Origin: Candidatus Borrarchaeum weybense
GTDB lineage: Archaea > Asgardarchaeota > Sifarchaeia > Borrarchaeales > Borrarchaeaceae
Assembly: GCA_019057385.1 (NCBI GenBank)
Contig: JAHQJS010000004.1
Span: 884,727 to 948,726, forward strand
DNA length: 64,000 bases
Direction: 5' to 3'
Shown here: one piece after another, positions 1-8,752 of the stretch
How the letters are laid out: the number at the start of each line of letters is the position of its first letter
How positions within the stretch are numbered: position 1 is the first letter of the stretch
The notes under the pieces: model-generated
The model's input: the letters and a program-made list of their open reading frames with translations, nothing else
Told to the model about the DNA's origin: nothing
The model's database searches: none
Program-made: the position numbers and the translations under genes

Positions 1-63
1 GAAGAGGAAGAAGAGGAAGAAGAGGAAGAAGAGGAAGAAGAGGAAGAAGAGGAAGAAGAGGAA
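1..63 (+). repeat. GAAGAGGAA microsatellite encoding poly-Glu
   Basis: A 9-bp unit GAAGAGGAA is repeated head to tail from the first base of the window and codes for uninterrupted glutamate in the frame of the downstream gene. It is a low-complexity acidic linker and may vary in length between strains. Its upstream extent is not visible. Confidence 0.9.
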
Positions 64-2163
64 GCTGTAGACACAAAAGAACTACCAAAACCAGTGATAA
101 CGGAATACGTTCCTAAGGTTAAAGAAGGATCCATTTTATTTGAGATACCACGAGGGCATGTGATTGTAGACTTAAAAGAAGAAGATCTTGAACTTATGAC
201 CGATAAAGATCTTTCGCCTGCTTGGACGAAGGCTGGCGAAGCAAATAACAAAAGGATTCTTGTCATCAACTCTGAGACCACGAGTGGTGTTTTAAAAGCG
301 GATGGCACTGTTGAAAAAATGGAGGCAACAGGTCTTATAGGTTTTTACAATCCGAACAAGAAAAATAGAGTTTGGGACGTCGACAGCTATTGGGATAATC
401 TCGAAAATACCGATTTAGCCCCTAGAGAGGGCTTATGCCACATAGATATCTATGAATTGGAACCTGGTGAATTACGCTCGAAAAAATACGCTTTAAAAGA
501 AGTAGAACCTCTTTTGAGAATTGAGGAATCTGTAAATGCAGCACCAGGAAAGGATACAGGACCTAGTGTCTTAATGAAGGATAAGGAGACGATTACTAAA
601 ATAACAGTGAGCGTTAGCAATGTATCAAAAACGAAGTTGGAAAATATAACAGTCGAAAAAGAATTGCCTGGAGTCCTAAGGGGAATAAGTGACATAGAAG
701 TTGATACAGGCACTCACAAAAAAGAAGGCAACAAGGTAGTATGGTCAGGATTTAGTTTAGATCCCAATAGCACTCAATCAATGAGTTTCAAAGTTGCAAT
801 GAGCGCAAAAACGATAGATCCTCTAATAACTGGGGATATCACTGCCAGCTATGTAGCGCCCGATATGACGGTATCAGGTATTACATTTATGGGATCGGAT
901 GGTTACACCAAGAACGTGACCTGGATCGATAAGGATGAGATAGATATGAGTCCTGGTCGCTGGAACTGTGCGATCGAGTTCGAAAACCTGTCTACCTTTG
1001 AAATTTTGCTTCGTGAAGTGGAGGTCTATCGACAGACAGCTGAAGAAAGCATTTTCAAGAAACGCTCGGACCGGCGACAACAACTGATAGTCGACGAAGA
1101 ACGCCTTGATGTAACGCTTAGCCCGGATACCGAGAATAAATGGACCAAAAGCTTTGTGTTCCCAGATCCAAAAGAAGAACCGATTATGAAACTGCCCAGC
1201 TTTGGTCAAAAAGTTGACTTCTCGGTCAAAAACATGTTTCTGAGGGAACTTACTGGCTCTGTAATAATGTCTGGTAGTGAAGTGACAGTTGCCGCTATGG
1301 ACTTAGAAAAGTCATTTGACAGAAATGAAATCAGCGCTGCCGAAACAAAACCGATTATAACTACATTGGTTGTAATCAATACTGGTTCTGCTCGATTTAA
1401 TGACTTGATTTTTGAGGAAACGATTCCTCCAGGATTTGATGTAGTCGACCAAGATAAAATTGATTTAAATCTAATTCGACCAGTAGAAGGAACAACAGAA
1501 CTGCAAAAAATACAGATATTAAGAGCGGCAAAAGTAGACTTACCAGATGAAAAAGATCTGAAAAAAGAAAGAACATTAATTGTATCCCTTCGTGATGTTC
1601 AAAAACAGGGTAATATTGGCGCAATCCTACCAGGGGATCGTGTTGAGGTAGAGTACCCTCTTCAACCTGTGACTCCAGAGCCTGGAACTGAACATACACC
1701 TCCCTTTACAGCAACAGCTGATGTTTTGCCACCATTTACTGAGGCTGCTAAATTTGATGTCTCTGTAGAAGAAGAAAAACTGACCATTAAGCCATACGTC
1801 TGGCGTAAAGTGCGTGTCGGCAAATCTATCCAGGAAGGTGCGACCAAGGGCGAATATGCGATCACTATCTTTTACAAGAACAAACTAAAGTCTGGAGAAC
1901 TTGCACTTGTTACTGATGAAGAAGCGAGTCTGCCTGACATTACCATTCATGATATCCTGCCTGAAGGCTTCACCTTGGTCTCAAGTGATCCAAATGTCAG
2001 CGATCAAAGACCGCGACTGGTAGAAGGTAAAAGTTTTACCGTCTTAGAATGGTCCATCAAGGATGTCCCACCTGATCAAATGGTAGAGATTAAATATTCA
2101 ATAAAAGGCGAGCCTGGAGCTGTATATAAAGCCAGAGAGACTCAAGCGCTTCTTACAGCATAA
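1..2163 (+). CDS. large beta-sandwich repeat (DUF11-like) protein, 5' end outside window
   Basis: The frame is open from base 1: a run of 21 Glu codons leads in frame into the rest of the protein, so a GTG at 94 is probably internal and the gene starts upstream. The remaining ~720 residues show repeated ~120-residue segments with alternating hydrophobic strands and phrases such as 'VSNVSKTKLENITVEKELP', 'VINTGSARFNDLIFEETIP' and 'ITIHDILPEGFTL'. These resemble the DUF11/conserved-repeat type of immunoglobulin-like beta-sandwich found in archaeal surface or scaffold proteins. No transmembrane anchor is visible at the C-terminus, so location is unknown. The acidic Glu linker probably separates this region from an unseen N-terminal domain. 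A T-rich stretch just after the stop (about 2182-2196) may terminate transcription. Function is not recognised. Confidence 0.75.
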   Translation, partial: EEEEEEEEEEEEEEEEEEEEEAVDTKELPKPVITEYVPKVKEGSILFEIPRGHVIVDLKEEDLELMTDKDLSPAWTKAGEANNKRILVINSETTSGVLKADGTVEKMEATGLIGFYNPNKKNRVWDVDSYWDNLENTDLAPREGLCHIDIYELEPGELRSKKYALKEVEPLLRIEESVNAAPGKDTGPSVLMKDKETITKITVSVSNVSKTKLENITVEKELPGVLRGISDIEVDTGTHKKEGNKVVWSGFSLDPNSTQSMSFKVAMSAKTIDPLITGDITASYVAPDMTVSGITFMGSDGYTKNVTWIDKDEIDMSPGRWNCAIEFENLSTFEILLREVEVYRQTAEESIFKKRSDRRQQLIVDEERLDVTLSPDTENKWTKSFVFPDPKEEPIMKLPSFGQKVDFSVKNMFLRELTGSVIMSGSEVTVAAMDLEKSFDRNEISAAETKPIITTLVVINTGSARFNDLIFEETIPPGFDVVDQDKIDLNLIRPVEGTTELQKIQILRAAKVDLPDEKDLKKERTLIVSLRDVQKQGNIGAILPGDRVEVEYPLQPVTPEPGTEHTPPFTATADVLPPFTEAAKFDVSVEEEKLTIKPYVWRKVRVGKSIQEGATKGEYAITIFYKNKLKSGELALVTDEEASLPDITIHDILPEGFTLVSSDPNVSDQRPRLVEGKSFTVLEWSIKDVPPDQMVEIKYSIKGEPGAVYKARETQALLTA

Positions 2164-2318
2164 ACTCCTTGGATCAATCCCCTTTATTTTTTCTTTTGTG
2201 CATATCGGTGTTTTGTGGAAACTTATCCGCCTATGGAATGCTTCTTTTTTAGAAAGATTAATTTGTTAGATAAACAGATTAAATACCGTTTTTTATCATA
2301 CTGAAGGTGGTGAATTTA

Positions 2319-2645
2319 GTGGTTGAAGTTACTTTTAAGGAGTTCCAGAAGCTGGATCTTCGTATTGGCAAAATTTTAAATTGCGAAAAGATTCCTGGTG
2401 CAAAAAAGCTCTTAAAATGCACGTTAGATATTGGTACTGAGACCAGAGAAACTATCGTTGGTATGGCAGAGTTTTTTACCCCTGATGAACTCGTTGGTAA
2501 GAATGTTGTTGTTTTAGTTAATCTAGAGCCTAAAAAACTCATGGGCGTTGAGTCACGTGGAATGATTCTTGCAGCCGATTTAGGAGGAAAGCCATTTCTA
2601 CTTACGGTTGAGGGTGATGTCCCAACAGGAACAAAAGTTCGTTAA
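2319..2645 (+). CDS. tRNA-binding OB-fold protein (MetG C-terminal/CsaA/EMAPII type)
   Basis: A compact protein of ~108 residues made of one tRNA-binding domain (PF01588 type). The sequence runs 'FQKLDLRIGKILNCEKIPGA' near the N-terminus, then 'IVGMAEFFTPDELVGKNVVV' and 'LEPKKLMGVESRGMILAA', which are hallmarks of the OB fold found at the C-terminus of methionyl-tRNA synthetase and in CsaA. It probably binds the tRNA elbow and may act in trans with a synthetase, or as a chaperone-like protein. I prefer GTG 2319 because a GGTGGTGA ribosome site lies just upstream; GTG 2307 is in frame but overlaps that site. It stands alone between an upstream + gene and the converging XPD helicase. Confidence 0.88.
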   Translation: MVEVTFKEFQKLDLRIGKILNCEKIPGAKKLLKCTLDIGTETRETIVGMAEFFTPDELVGKNVVVLVNLEPKKLMGVESRGMILAADLGGKPFLLTVEGDVPTGTKVR

Positions 2646-2718
2646 GATCAGAAGTTAGATGATTGTATACAACTAGATTAAAAGGATATTAAGTTCCCTA
2701 TGCTGTTCTAGAAGCGAT

Positions 2719-4662
2719 TTATCCTTCAAAAAAAATTCTTAAATGTTCTCCGAGGAGATTAGGCTCATAAGGAATGACAGAAGTATTTTCTCTTATCCAT
2801 CCTGGCAGATAACCTCGGAGATACGGTGTGGCAAATCTATAATCCAGAAAAATAATGGCTCCTCTATCTGTAAGGGAACGAATTGGTCTTCCAGCAGCTT
2901 GAGAGGCTCTTCGCATGGCAGGAATGTTATAGCCATATATTCGTCCCTTTCCTGCAAATTTGGTGTCATAATACTTGATCTGGGCTTGTATCATAGGTGT
3001 AGGACTAGCATAAGGGACTCCTACAATGATCACCGCATTCATTTCGTTGCCTGGATAATCTGCTCCCTCCGCTGAACGCCCTCCCATGACTCCTAGCAAA
3101 ACTGCTCCGTCAAAGTTCGCAAAGTCCTTAAATTGTTGTATTAGTTTATCATTTTGCTGAGAACTCATTTGGCGTTTCTCTGTTAACAGAGGTTTACTTA
3201 GGGCACCCTCTAATTCTGCAGTTAAGAGGCCATCGAGAACATTATAACTTGCACAGAACACGCCAATATTTTGAGGCGTATTCTTACAAATCTGGCTAAT
3301 TAAATCGACCATTTTAGAATAAGTCTCAGGAGTTCGCTGTTTTAGTGCTGTAGAAACCCCTTCACAAATATATGCACAGACATTATCATTTGAATAAGGA
3401 GAAGGAAGTACCTCATTCTTTGTGTCACTTGGAAGACCTATTTTATCAATGAATGCGCTAATAGGTTGTAATGTCCCAGATGCGCAAATGGTAGCAAAAG
3501 CAGATTTTATAATAGGTTTTGTGCAATAACGAGGATCAAGAGCAGAGATTGTTAATTGAGCTTTGACTTTTTCTGAAGATTTATACCTTTTTAATAAATG
3601 CACAAAATCTATTCTATCACTAGTTTCTATCCATTTTGTCATAAACTCTGCAGTTCTTTTAACAAACGAACGTGGATGTTTCCCCAGCTTTAACAATTGT
3701 TTTTGAATTACTTCTCCAGCTTTGACCATCTTTTTGAAAAACATGTCGTCTAAAGTTAGTCCAAGTCTTTTTTCTACTTGTTGAAGGAACTCTGAGGGTT
3801 CAATAAACGTTTCATCATCTTCTTTCTGAAAATTTTTGAGATTTTGCTCAAGAACACTGTTTAGCGCTTTTCCGAACTGTTCGATAATTTTTGAATTAAA
3901 GTTTTTTGACTCTTTAATCACTGCCTTAATGCTATATTTAGAAATTGAATCACTCGCGATTTCAGTAGCGATTTGCGGGAGATTATGTGCTTCATCAAAT
4001 ATTAAGATACATTCGTGAAGTGGTTTTTCAAGAGATAATCTTAGAAAATTATCGCGAATGTTTGGATCAAATATGTACAAATAACTTAACGCTATAATGT
4101 CTACCTTTTGTATGAGTCGCCTTGCTAATTCATAGGCGCAAATTTCTTCATTTTGGCAAATCTCAAGAAATTCTGCACCAGTAGTTGGTTTTTCTAAAAA
4201 ATAATGTTCAAGTTCTGAAACGTACCACGGCTCATTTTGTAATTTCTCGAAAGAATCGCATCTCTTTCTTTTTTTCAATTCCTTGCATAAAAGTAGAGCC
4301 GATTTTGCGTCAAGCGCATATTTTTTCACAAGTTCATTTGAACAGGTCTCGTTTCTACCTCTTATTGCGAGGCCAGAAACTTCACAACCTTTTTCTCGAA
4401 TTTTATGAATTTCCTCTAGGACACGATCCGCTTGTCTATGCGTACGGCAACAGTAAATTATGGTTCTACCCTCGCGTTTTGCTGAAAGCAATACTCCTAC
4501 TAGCATGCTAATAGTTTTTCCAAGCCCATTGGCACCCTCTACAACCAGATGTCCCCCCTTTTGTGCCACTTCATTGACGAGATTAATTAATTTGGCTTGG
4601 GAGGGTCTAAGATTCTTGTAAGGGAAGAATTCCTGCGCTTCTATTGGAATCTGGTCTTTCAT
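2719..4662 (-). CDS. XPD/Rad3-type 4Fe-4S DNA helicase
   Basis: A 647-residue superfamily-2 helicase of the XPD/DinG group, acting 5'-3' on DNA in repair. The Walker A motif 'EGANGLGKT' is at residues 42-50 and the DEAH box at 223-226. Between them, cysteines at about 107, 126, 135, 169 and 175 fit the iron-sulfur insertion of this family. Near the C-terminus 'QAAGRPIRS' is motif VI, and 'GGRSAEGADYPG' fits motif V. The length is normal for archaeal XPD. It lies 60 bp after the HAD hydrolase gene on the same strand and may be co-transcribed with it. Eukaryotic XPD is part of TFIIH; the archaeal protein is thought to act in excision repair, but its partners are not shown here. Confidence 0.92.
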   Translation of the reverse strand: MKDQIPIEAQEFFPYKNLRPSQAKLINLVNEVAQKGGHLVVEGANGLGKTISMLVGVLLSAKREGRTIIYCCRTHRQADRVLEEIHKIREKGCEVSGLAIRGRNETCSNELVKKYALDAKSALLLCKELKKRKRCDSFEKLQNEPWYVSELEHYFLEKPTTGAEFLEICQNEEICAYELARRLIQKVDIIALSYLYIFDPNIRDNFLRLSLEKPLHECILIFDEAHNLPQIATEIASDSISKYSIKAVIKESKNFNSKIIEQFGKALNSVLEQNLKNFQKEDDETFIEPSEFLQQVEKRLGLTLDDMFFKKMVKAGEVIQKQLLKLGKHPRSFVKRTAEFMTKWIETSDRIDFVHLLKRYKSSEKVKAQLTISALDPRYCTKPIIKSAFATICASGTLQPISAFIDKIGLPSDTKNEVLPSPYSNDNVCAYICEGVSTALKQRTPETYSKMVDLISQICKNTPQNIGVFCASYNVLDGLLTAELEGALSKPLLTEKRQMSSQQNDKLIQQFKDFANFDGAVLLGVMGGRSAEGADYPGNEMNAVIIVGVPYASPTPMIQAQIKYYDTKFAGKGRIYGYNIPAMRRASQAAGRPIRSLTDRGAIIFLDYRFATPYLRGYLPGWIRENTSVIPYEPNLLGEHLRIFFEG

Positions 4663-4722
4663 AATCTATCGCAATCCATCTCGATGTTCATAATTTCTGG
4701 AATATTAAAATCAAGCGCTTTT

Positions 4723-5463
4723 TTACTCACAATTTCTTGTGTCATTTATCAAACTGTCTAATTTAGCTTCCAATAACTCTGACAGCTGATGAATTGTGAG
4801 ATCTGGTCGATACTCGCCCTCATTTTGTTGTTCATCATCATTTCTTTTAAACCATATAGCTTTAAGTCCTGCTTTTTTCGCTCCGATGACATCACATTCT
4901 AAACTATCTCCAATATGAATAACGTTATGTGGTTTCATGTTCATACTATGAACGGCATGAGTAAAGATCATCGGGAATGGTTTAGAAAATCCATGATCTC
5001 CTGAAATAGTAACTGTTTCAAAGAAATCAGACAGGTTATGCGTCTCTAATTGGGAATAAATAAAGGGCGGATAAGTAAAATTACTAATTAACCCAATTCG
5101 GTATGTTTCAGAGAGTGTTTCAATTACTTCATGAGTATCTTCCACGAGCTGGACATTTGCTGTAAGAATCTTAAAATAAGCCGAAGTACTTTCTTTGATA
5201 ACAGCACGAGCTTTAGAGGACTGCATTCCCACGTCTTTAAATACTTCTAAGAGATGACTGTCATAAAGCGTTTCTGTACCTTCTTCTATTCTTTTCCTCA
5301 ATACTTTCTGCCACTGCGCTAATGCCTTACTGATGAATTCATCAAAGCCAATAGTTAGTCCATATTTTACTCCAACATCATATACCGCTTTAAGAGCCCT
5401 CTTAGAAACATTTTTATCAACAGGTTCAATAAGTGTGTTGAAAAAATCGAAAGTTAAACTCAT
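4723..5463 (-). CDS. HAD-superfamily hydrolase
   Basis: A 246-residue haloacid-dehalogenase-like phosphatase. Motif I is 'FDFFNTL' with the nucleophile Asp6, motif II is the Ser in 'LISNFT', the motif III lysine is in 'FSKPFPMIF', and motif IV is 'HIGDSLECDVIGAKKAG'. The helical cap between motifs I and II matches subfamily I (2-haloacid dehalogenase or phosphoglycolate phosphatase type). The substrate cannot be read from sequence. It is the first gene of a probable two-gene unit with the XPD helicase and is divergent from the primase gene, with 84 bp between starts. Confidence 0.85.
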   Translation of the reverse strand: MSLTFDFFNTLIEPVDKNVSKRALKAVYDVGVKYGLTIGFDEFISKALAQWQKVLRKRIEEGTETLYDSHLLEVFKDVGMQSSKARAVIKESTSAYFKILTANVQLVEDTHEVIETLSETYRIGLISNFTYPPFIYSQLETHNLSDFFETVTISGDHGFSKPFPMIFTHAVHSMNMKPHNVIHIGDSLECDVIGAKKAGLKAIWFKRNDDEQQNEGEYRPDLTIHQLSELLEAKLDSLINDTRNCE

Positions 5464-5547
5464 AAAGGTTTTTTTATCTTCTAATCTTAATAAAAATTGT
5501 CTTTGTTATTTTATAAATGATCACAAAAAAGCAGGATTGCTGATTTC

Positions 5548-6528
5548 TTGTCTCAACAAAAGATTACAAAAGCAATGCTTCAGGAATATTATTCAGACTA
5601 TTTTGATGTGACACCTCTCATCAATATCATTGGATTGTCGACCTTTAGACGCAGAGAATTTGGATTTGACCTTGGCAACACTTTCACAAGAAATCTCTCA
5701 TTCGGAACACCTCGAAAGCTTGTAGATTATATGGGTAATCAAGGTGTCTTTCAAGCATATGTTGGGGCGGTATACTCTGAAAGCCCATCGAAACAACAGT
5801 CGATTCAGAGATTACAATGGGAGTCAAGAGAATTAGTTTTTGATATTGATCTGGATGAATTTGACCTAGTAAGGAGATGTGACTGTAAAGGCGAAAAGAC
5901 TTTTTGTGAGGAATGCTGGACATTAGCGCAAGATGCCATGATTTTTTTAGACGCAACAATGAGGGAAGACTTTGGCTTTGAAGACCTAGTTTGGATTTTT
6001 TCTGGGAGAAGGGGAGTTCACTGCTGGATATGTGATGACATTGCAAAAAAGTTGGATCAAAGACAGCGAAGTGCGGTCATTAATTATTTAACTCTAATAA
6101 AGGAAGGAGAGAAGACTCCTCATGTAGATATGCTCCCTAAGTATGCAAAATCATTGAAAGAAAGAATATTCACTCTGTTATCGAGATCCTTTTTTCTTAA
6201 TACTGCAGAAGCTGAATTAATAAAACTGGGGTTCAAAAAAGGCGATTCCAAAAAAATACTAAAACGTGTGCTAACTGAAAGCCAGTTTAACTACAAGCAA
6301 TTTATTCCTACATATCCATCCATTGATCCACTAAGACTGGCTAAAGCGATAATTATAAACAGATATCCACGAATAGATCGAAAGGTAACACTAGATACAA
6401 GAAGACTTCTGAAAATTCCAAATTCGATTCATGGAAAAACTGGGAATGTTTGTGTCGTTATCAACAACATTTCAAATTTTGATCCTTTTGATGTTCCTTC
6501 TATCTTTGATAAGGTATTAAGTAATTAA
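5548..6528 (+). CDS. priS: DNA primase small (catalytic) subunit PriS
   Basis: The catalytic subunit of the archaeal/eukaryotic primase, which makes RNA/DNA primers together with PriL. The active-site 'FDIDLDEFD' supplies the metal-binding Asp pair (D99, D101), followed by a zinc knuckle with C111, C113, C120 and C123 and by 'FSGRRGVHCW', the conserved SGRRGVH nucleotide-binding segment. A later 'HVDMLP' supplies the third acidic position. At 326 residues it is the usual length. The start used is TTG 5548; ATG 5575, giving MLQEYYSDYF, is a serious alternative because neither has a strong ribosome site. PriL is not in the window. Confidence 0.92.
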   Translation: MSQQKITKAMLQEYYSDYFDVTPLINIIGLSTFRRREFGFDLGNTFTRNLSFGTPRKLVDYMGNQGVFQAYVGAVYSESPSKQQSIQRLQWESRELVFDIDLDEFDLVRRCDCKGEKTFCEECWTLAQDAMIFLDATMREDFGFEDLVWIFSGRRGVHCWICDDIAKKLDQRQRSAVINYLTLIKEGEKTPHVDMLPKYAKSLKERIFTLLSRSFFLNTAEAELIKLGFKKGDSKKILKRVLTESQFNYKQFIPTYPSIDPLRLAKAIIINRYPRIDRKVTLDTRRLLKIPNSIHGKTGNVCVVINNISNFDPFDVPSIFDKVLSN

Positions 6529-6634
6529 CTTATTATCTGAAACCAAATTAACTTATCATTTCAACAATTAACTTATTATCAAGAAAGTGAGATGGTACTA
6601 AAATTTGCCTGAAAAACAAAGATGGTACTAAAAT
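6523..6634 (+). repeat. short direct repeats after priS
   Basis: AATTAACTTATTATC occurs three times (near 6523, 6546 with one change, and 6566), the first copy overlapping the priS stop. A second unit, GATGGTACTAAAAT, occurs twice 30 bp apart (6591 and 6621). The block has no coding potential. It could be a terminator region or debris from transposition at the neighbouring element. Confidence 0.6.
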
Positions 6635-6708
6635 CAAAAGTATCCTCTTGAAGAAAGCCGTGGCTAAGCCTTTTTGAAAGATAATTACTTTTCAGGAAGT
6701 TATCATTT

Positions 6709-7031
6709 CTTCGCAAGAAGCCCCCGCAACGTGTTGGGGGGAGGAATGAAGCGCGTTACTAGTTTCACTTTCACCCAGGTCTCTGTAATTATTAAATAAC
6801 TATTTGCATACATATGACCTGTGTCTACCTGCAGGCAAGAGGTCGGCATGCGAGTACCCTTCTGAATCCTGTATGCCGTAAAGCCCAGTGGATCTGGAAG
6901 GGGACACAGTAGGGCAGGGACTGTCCGATTTAAAGCCTGTGTTAAGTCGATATCTGTTAAAGGTATGGTTGGAGACGCTGCAGGTCGTCTGTGAAGCAGG
7001 AAGCCATTCAACTTGTTGGATGGTAGTTCAC
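6709..7031 (+). mobile_element. non-autonomous IS605-like element (tnpB-end MITE 1)
   Basis: Both edges carry hairpins that look like diverged tnpB 3' ends. The left hairpin (about 6709-6745) reads in frame as SQEAPATCWGEE-stop. The right one (about 6999-7031) reads QEAIQLVGW-stop followed by GGTAGTTCAC, the same pattern as the right end of the complete element at 14162. Between them lie ~250 nt without a gene, including GTTTCACTTTCACCCAGGTC, which recurs in related copies near 8390 and 37490. The right end abuts the stop codon of the membrane-protein gene at 7031. The size and hairpins suit either a MITE mobilised in trans or a stand-alone omega-RNA-like gene. Confidence 0.6.
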
Positions 7032-7726
7032 TAACCCAATTTATATCCTACTGCTTCCCATGCATGTTTCATTACTGGATTATTTTCAAGGTAGGCGTCA
7101 ACTATTTCCTTTGGTACTTTGTTTAGAGGACAGGAGAAATTAACGCATTTCGGACAAACATTCCTTCTTACAGCTATAAAAAAATAGATACCTGCAATAG
7201 AACTAAGCAATGCTAACCCCGTTAATGTTGTAATTGTTATATCGACTGTGTGATATTGATTCCATAATATAAAAAGACCGTAAAGATCTGTCACGACAGG
7301 AAATAGCACAAAAAATACTGCTCCTCCTAAAAACCCTAATTTTTCAAAGATATTCATAGGTTCGGGGTGAAATGCCCATAGTTTTGGAAGCCCATGATTT
7401 GCTAGACAGTGCAGAATCTTCCCTTCTTTAGCATAATAAGGACAATGGCTACAAATGATACGAATTTCAATAATGAAAAAAAATAAGATCCAAAAAATAA
7501 TATTAATCAATAACGGAATCCAGCTAACGTTTAATCCAACAATAATAAAACCAAGAAATCCTAATAGCATAGGAGGTAACAGTATTTTATAGACCTTTAG
7601 AAGTAACTTAACTTCCCATTTACAGTTTAATTTTCCATTTATCTTGCAACTAAGGCAATCTGATTCTTCGTCCCAAGTACATGTTATATATTTATCATTC
7701 TGGACACTTTTTTCTTTAATAGTCAT
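7031..7726 (-). CDS. cysteine-rich polytopic membrane protein, function unknown
   Basis: About 231 residues with four hydrophobic segments, a pair near residues 45-95 ('LLPPMLLGFLGFIIVGL', 'LINIIFWILFFFII') and a second pair in the C-terminal half ('LGGAVFFVLFPVV', 'LALLSSIAGIYFFIAV'). Three cysteine clusters face the same side by spacing: CxxC..C near the N-terminus, 'CSHCPYYAKEGKILHC' in the middle and 'CPKCVNFSCP' near the C-terminus. Metal or iron-sulfur binding is therefore plausible. I prefer ATG 7726 over the longer frame to 7762 because an AATATATC box lies at the 5' edge of the longer form. The family is not recognised. The stop lies exactly at the edge of MITE 1. Confidence 0.75.
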   Translation of the reverse strand: MTIKEKSVQNDKYITCTWDEESDCLSCKINGKLNCKWEVKLLLKVYKILLPPMLLGFLGFIIVGLNVSWIPLLINIIFWILFFFIIEIRIICSHCPYYAKEGKILHCLANHGLPKLWAFHPEPMNIFEKLGFLGGAVFFVLFPVVTDLYGLFILWNQYHTVDITITTLTGLALLSSIAGIYFFIAVRRNVCPKCVNFSCPLNKVPKEIVDAYLENNPVMKHAWEAVGYKLG

Positions 7727-7876
7727 TTTCAGCGCCTGCACATCTAGATATATTATTCGCAAAAACCTATTTTAAACAACATCTTTTTTTTGATGCGTAC
7801 TATACGTCAAAAAGCTCTATGTTCTAGTTTTGCAAAGAACTTCTTTGGATGTATATTTTTTAATAAAAACCGATCC

Positions 7877-8170
7877 TTATTCTGAGATGGCGCAAGAATA
7901 GTCTTTACATCGTTTCGGTTTAGTATTATGAATCAAACAGAAATATTCAGATTTGTCTTTCTTGTAAAGAAAAGGACACCGTGATAAACGTGTCTTATTC
8001 TGTGGATTTACCCAACCAAATGCAGTATCCTTATTTAAGAATTCAATATATCGAAGTATGTCTTGTCTATTTTCATTCATCCATCTATCAATATCCTCTG
8101 CAGTTATGTGAACGAAATAAGCCCCCCATTCCAAACAACATTTTCCACATTGTTCACAAGACAAATTCAT
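7877..8170 (-). CDS. YkgJ-type zinc/iron-chelating cysteine cluster protein
   Basis: A 97-residue protein opening with 'SCEQCGKCCLEWG', the CxxCxxCC signature of the YkgJ/Fe-S oxidoreductase-like family (PF03692). Further cysteines follow in 'RCPFLYKKD', 'YFCLIHNTKPKRCKDYSC', giving the full set of eight. Members bind a metal or an iron-sulfur centre; no reaction is established. It is short for the family but looks complete. Its 5' end lies 25 bp from the right end of MITE 2, so its native promoter may have been displaced by that element. Confidence 0.83.
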   Translation of the reverse strand: MNLSCEQCGKCCLEWGAYFVHITAEDIDRWMNENRQDILRYIEFLNKDTAFGWVNPQNKTRLSRCPFLYKKDKSEYFCLIHNTKPKRCKDYSCAISE

Positions 8171-8195
8171 CAGGATATTCAGTTAACATGAGTGC

Positions 8196-8445
8196 GTGAA
8201 CTACCACCCTACAAGTAGGCTGGCTTCCTGAATCATTCATTCCCCAACGGGACATGTCAAACAGGCTCTACGGACAGTTCCTGTCCTGAACTTGATGTTA
8301 TTTTGAGAACCGGCGAGTGTTACCTCAGCTCGATTCTACTTACGAAATATGCGAAACAGTACTTAAAGGTTACTGACTATCGTGAAAGTGAAACACGTGA
8401 AGCAATTCATTCCCCCTACAAGTTGAGGGGTCTTCTAGCGGAGGA
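8196..8445 (-). mobile_element. non-autonomous IS605-like element (tnpB-end MITE 2)
   Basis: Read on the minus strand, it starts with a hairpin (about 8445-8409) followed by GGGAATGAA and GTTTCACTTTCAC, as in MITE 1. It ends with a hairpin that reads QEASLLVGW-stop and GGTAGTTCAC (8230-8196). An internal segment containing CAGGAACTGTCC parallels CAGGGACTGTCC in MITE 1, so the two share a common internal plan although most bases differ. No reading frame is present. It separates the YkgJ gene from the TFB promoter. Confidence 0.55.
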
Positions 8446-8558
8446 GTGCATAAAATCTTTCTTCTGAAAAAAGAAATTATCATTTTCTTGTCTATATAGT
8501 CATTTTAGAAAAATGGATTTTGACTTTCTCTTGATTAAATCTTGTAACTAAAACAGTA

Positions 8559-8589
8559 AAGTTTAAATAGGATGTTTCCAAATGGAAAC
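8559..8589 (+). promoter_or_regulatory. TFB promoter with abutting palindrome
   Basis: A TATA-like GTTTAAATAG (8561-8570) is followed at once by the perfect palindrome GTTTCCAAATGGAAAC (8574-8589). A palindrome directly downstream of a TATA box is a typical position for a repressor or autoregulatory site in archaea. If this is the promoter, the TFB transcript has a leader of roughly 160 nt. Confidence 0.5.
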
Positions 8590-8752
8590 ATTGGAACATC
8601 GGGAGCGGATGAAATACTCTCCATAAAAGGATATTCAATCCTAATGATCTTATTTTGAGAAGTTGATATTCCTCATCTAAGATACGGTGCTCTATCCGTA
8701 AACCAATCCGCGCTATTTGAGTTTACTGAAAAGTAGAGGAGTGTAATCTATA
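8590..8752 (+). other. long, possibly structured 5' leader of TFB
   Basis: About 160 nt lie between the palindrome and the TFB start with no gene. Small inverted repeats are visible (GGAG..CTCC near 8600-8620, AGGAT..ATCCT near 8629-8643, TACGG..CCGTA near 8682-8700), and a ribosome site GAGGAG lies near 8738. Structure is inferred by eye only. Confidence 0.3.

Noticed and set aside
94..2163. GTG 94 as the start of the first gene
   Set aside because: The frame is open to base 1 through a poly-Glu run, with no ribosome site before GTG 94.
2719..4662. XPD-like helicase as the DinG (Csf4) of a type IV system with the Cas7-like gene
   Set aside because: It lies 16 kb away among housekeeping genes and has the full XPD iron-sulfur layout; no linkage to the Cas-like locus.
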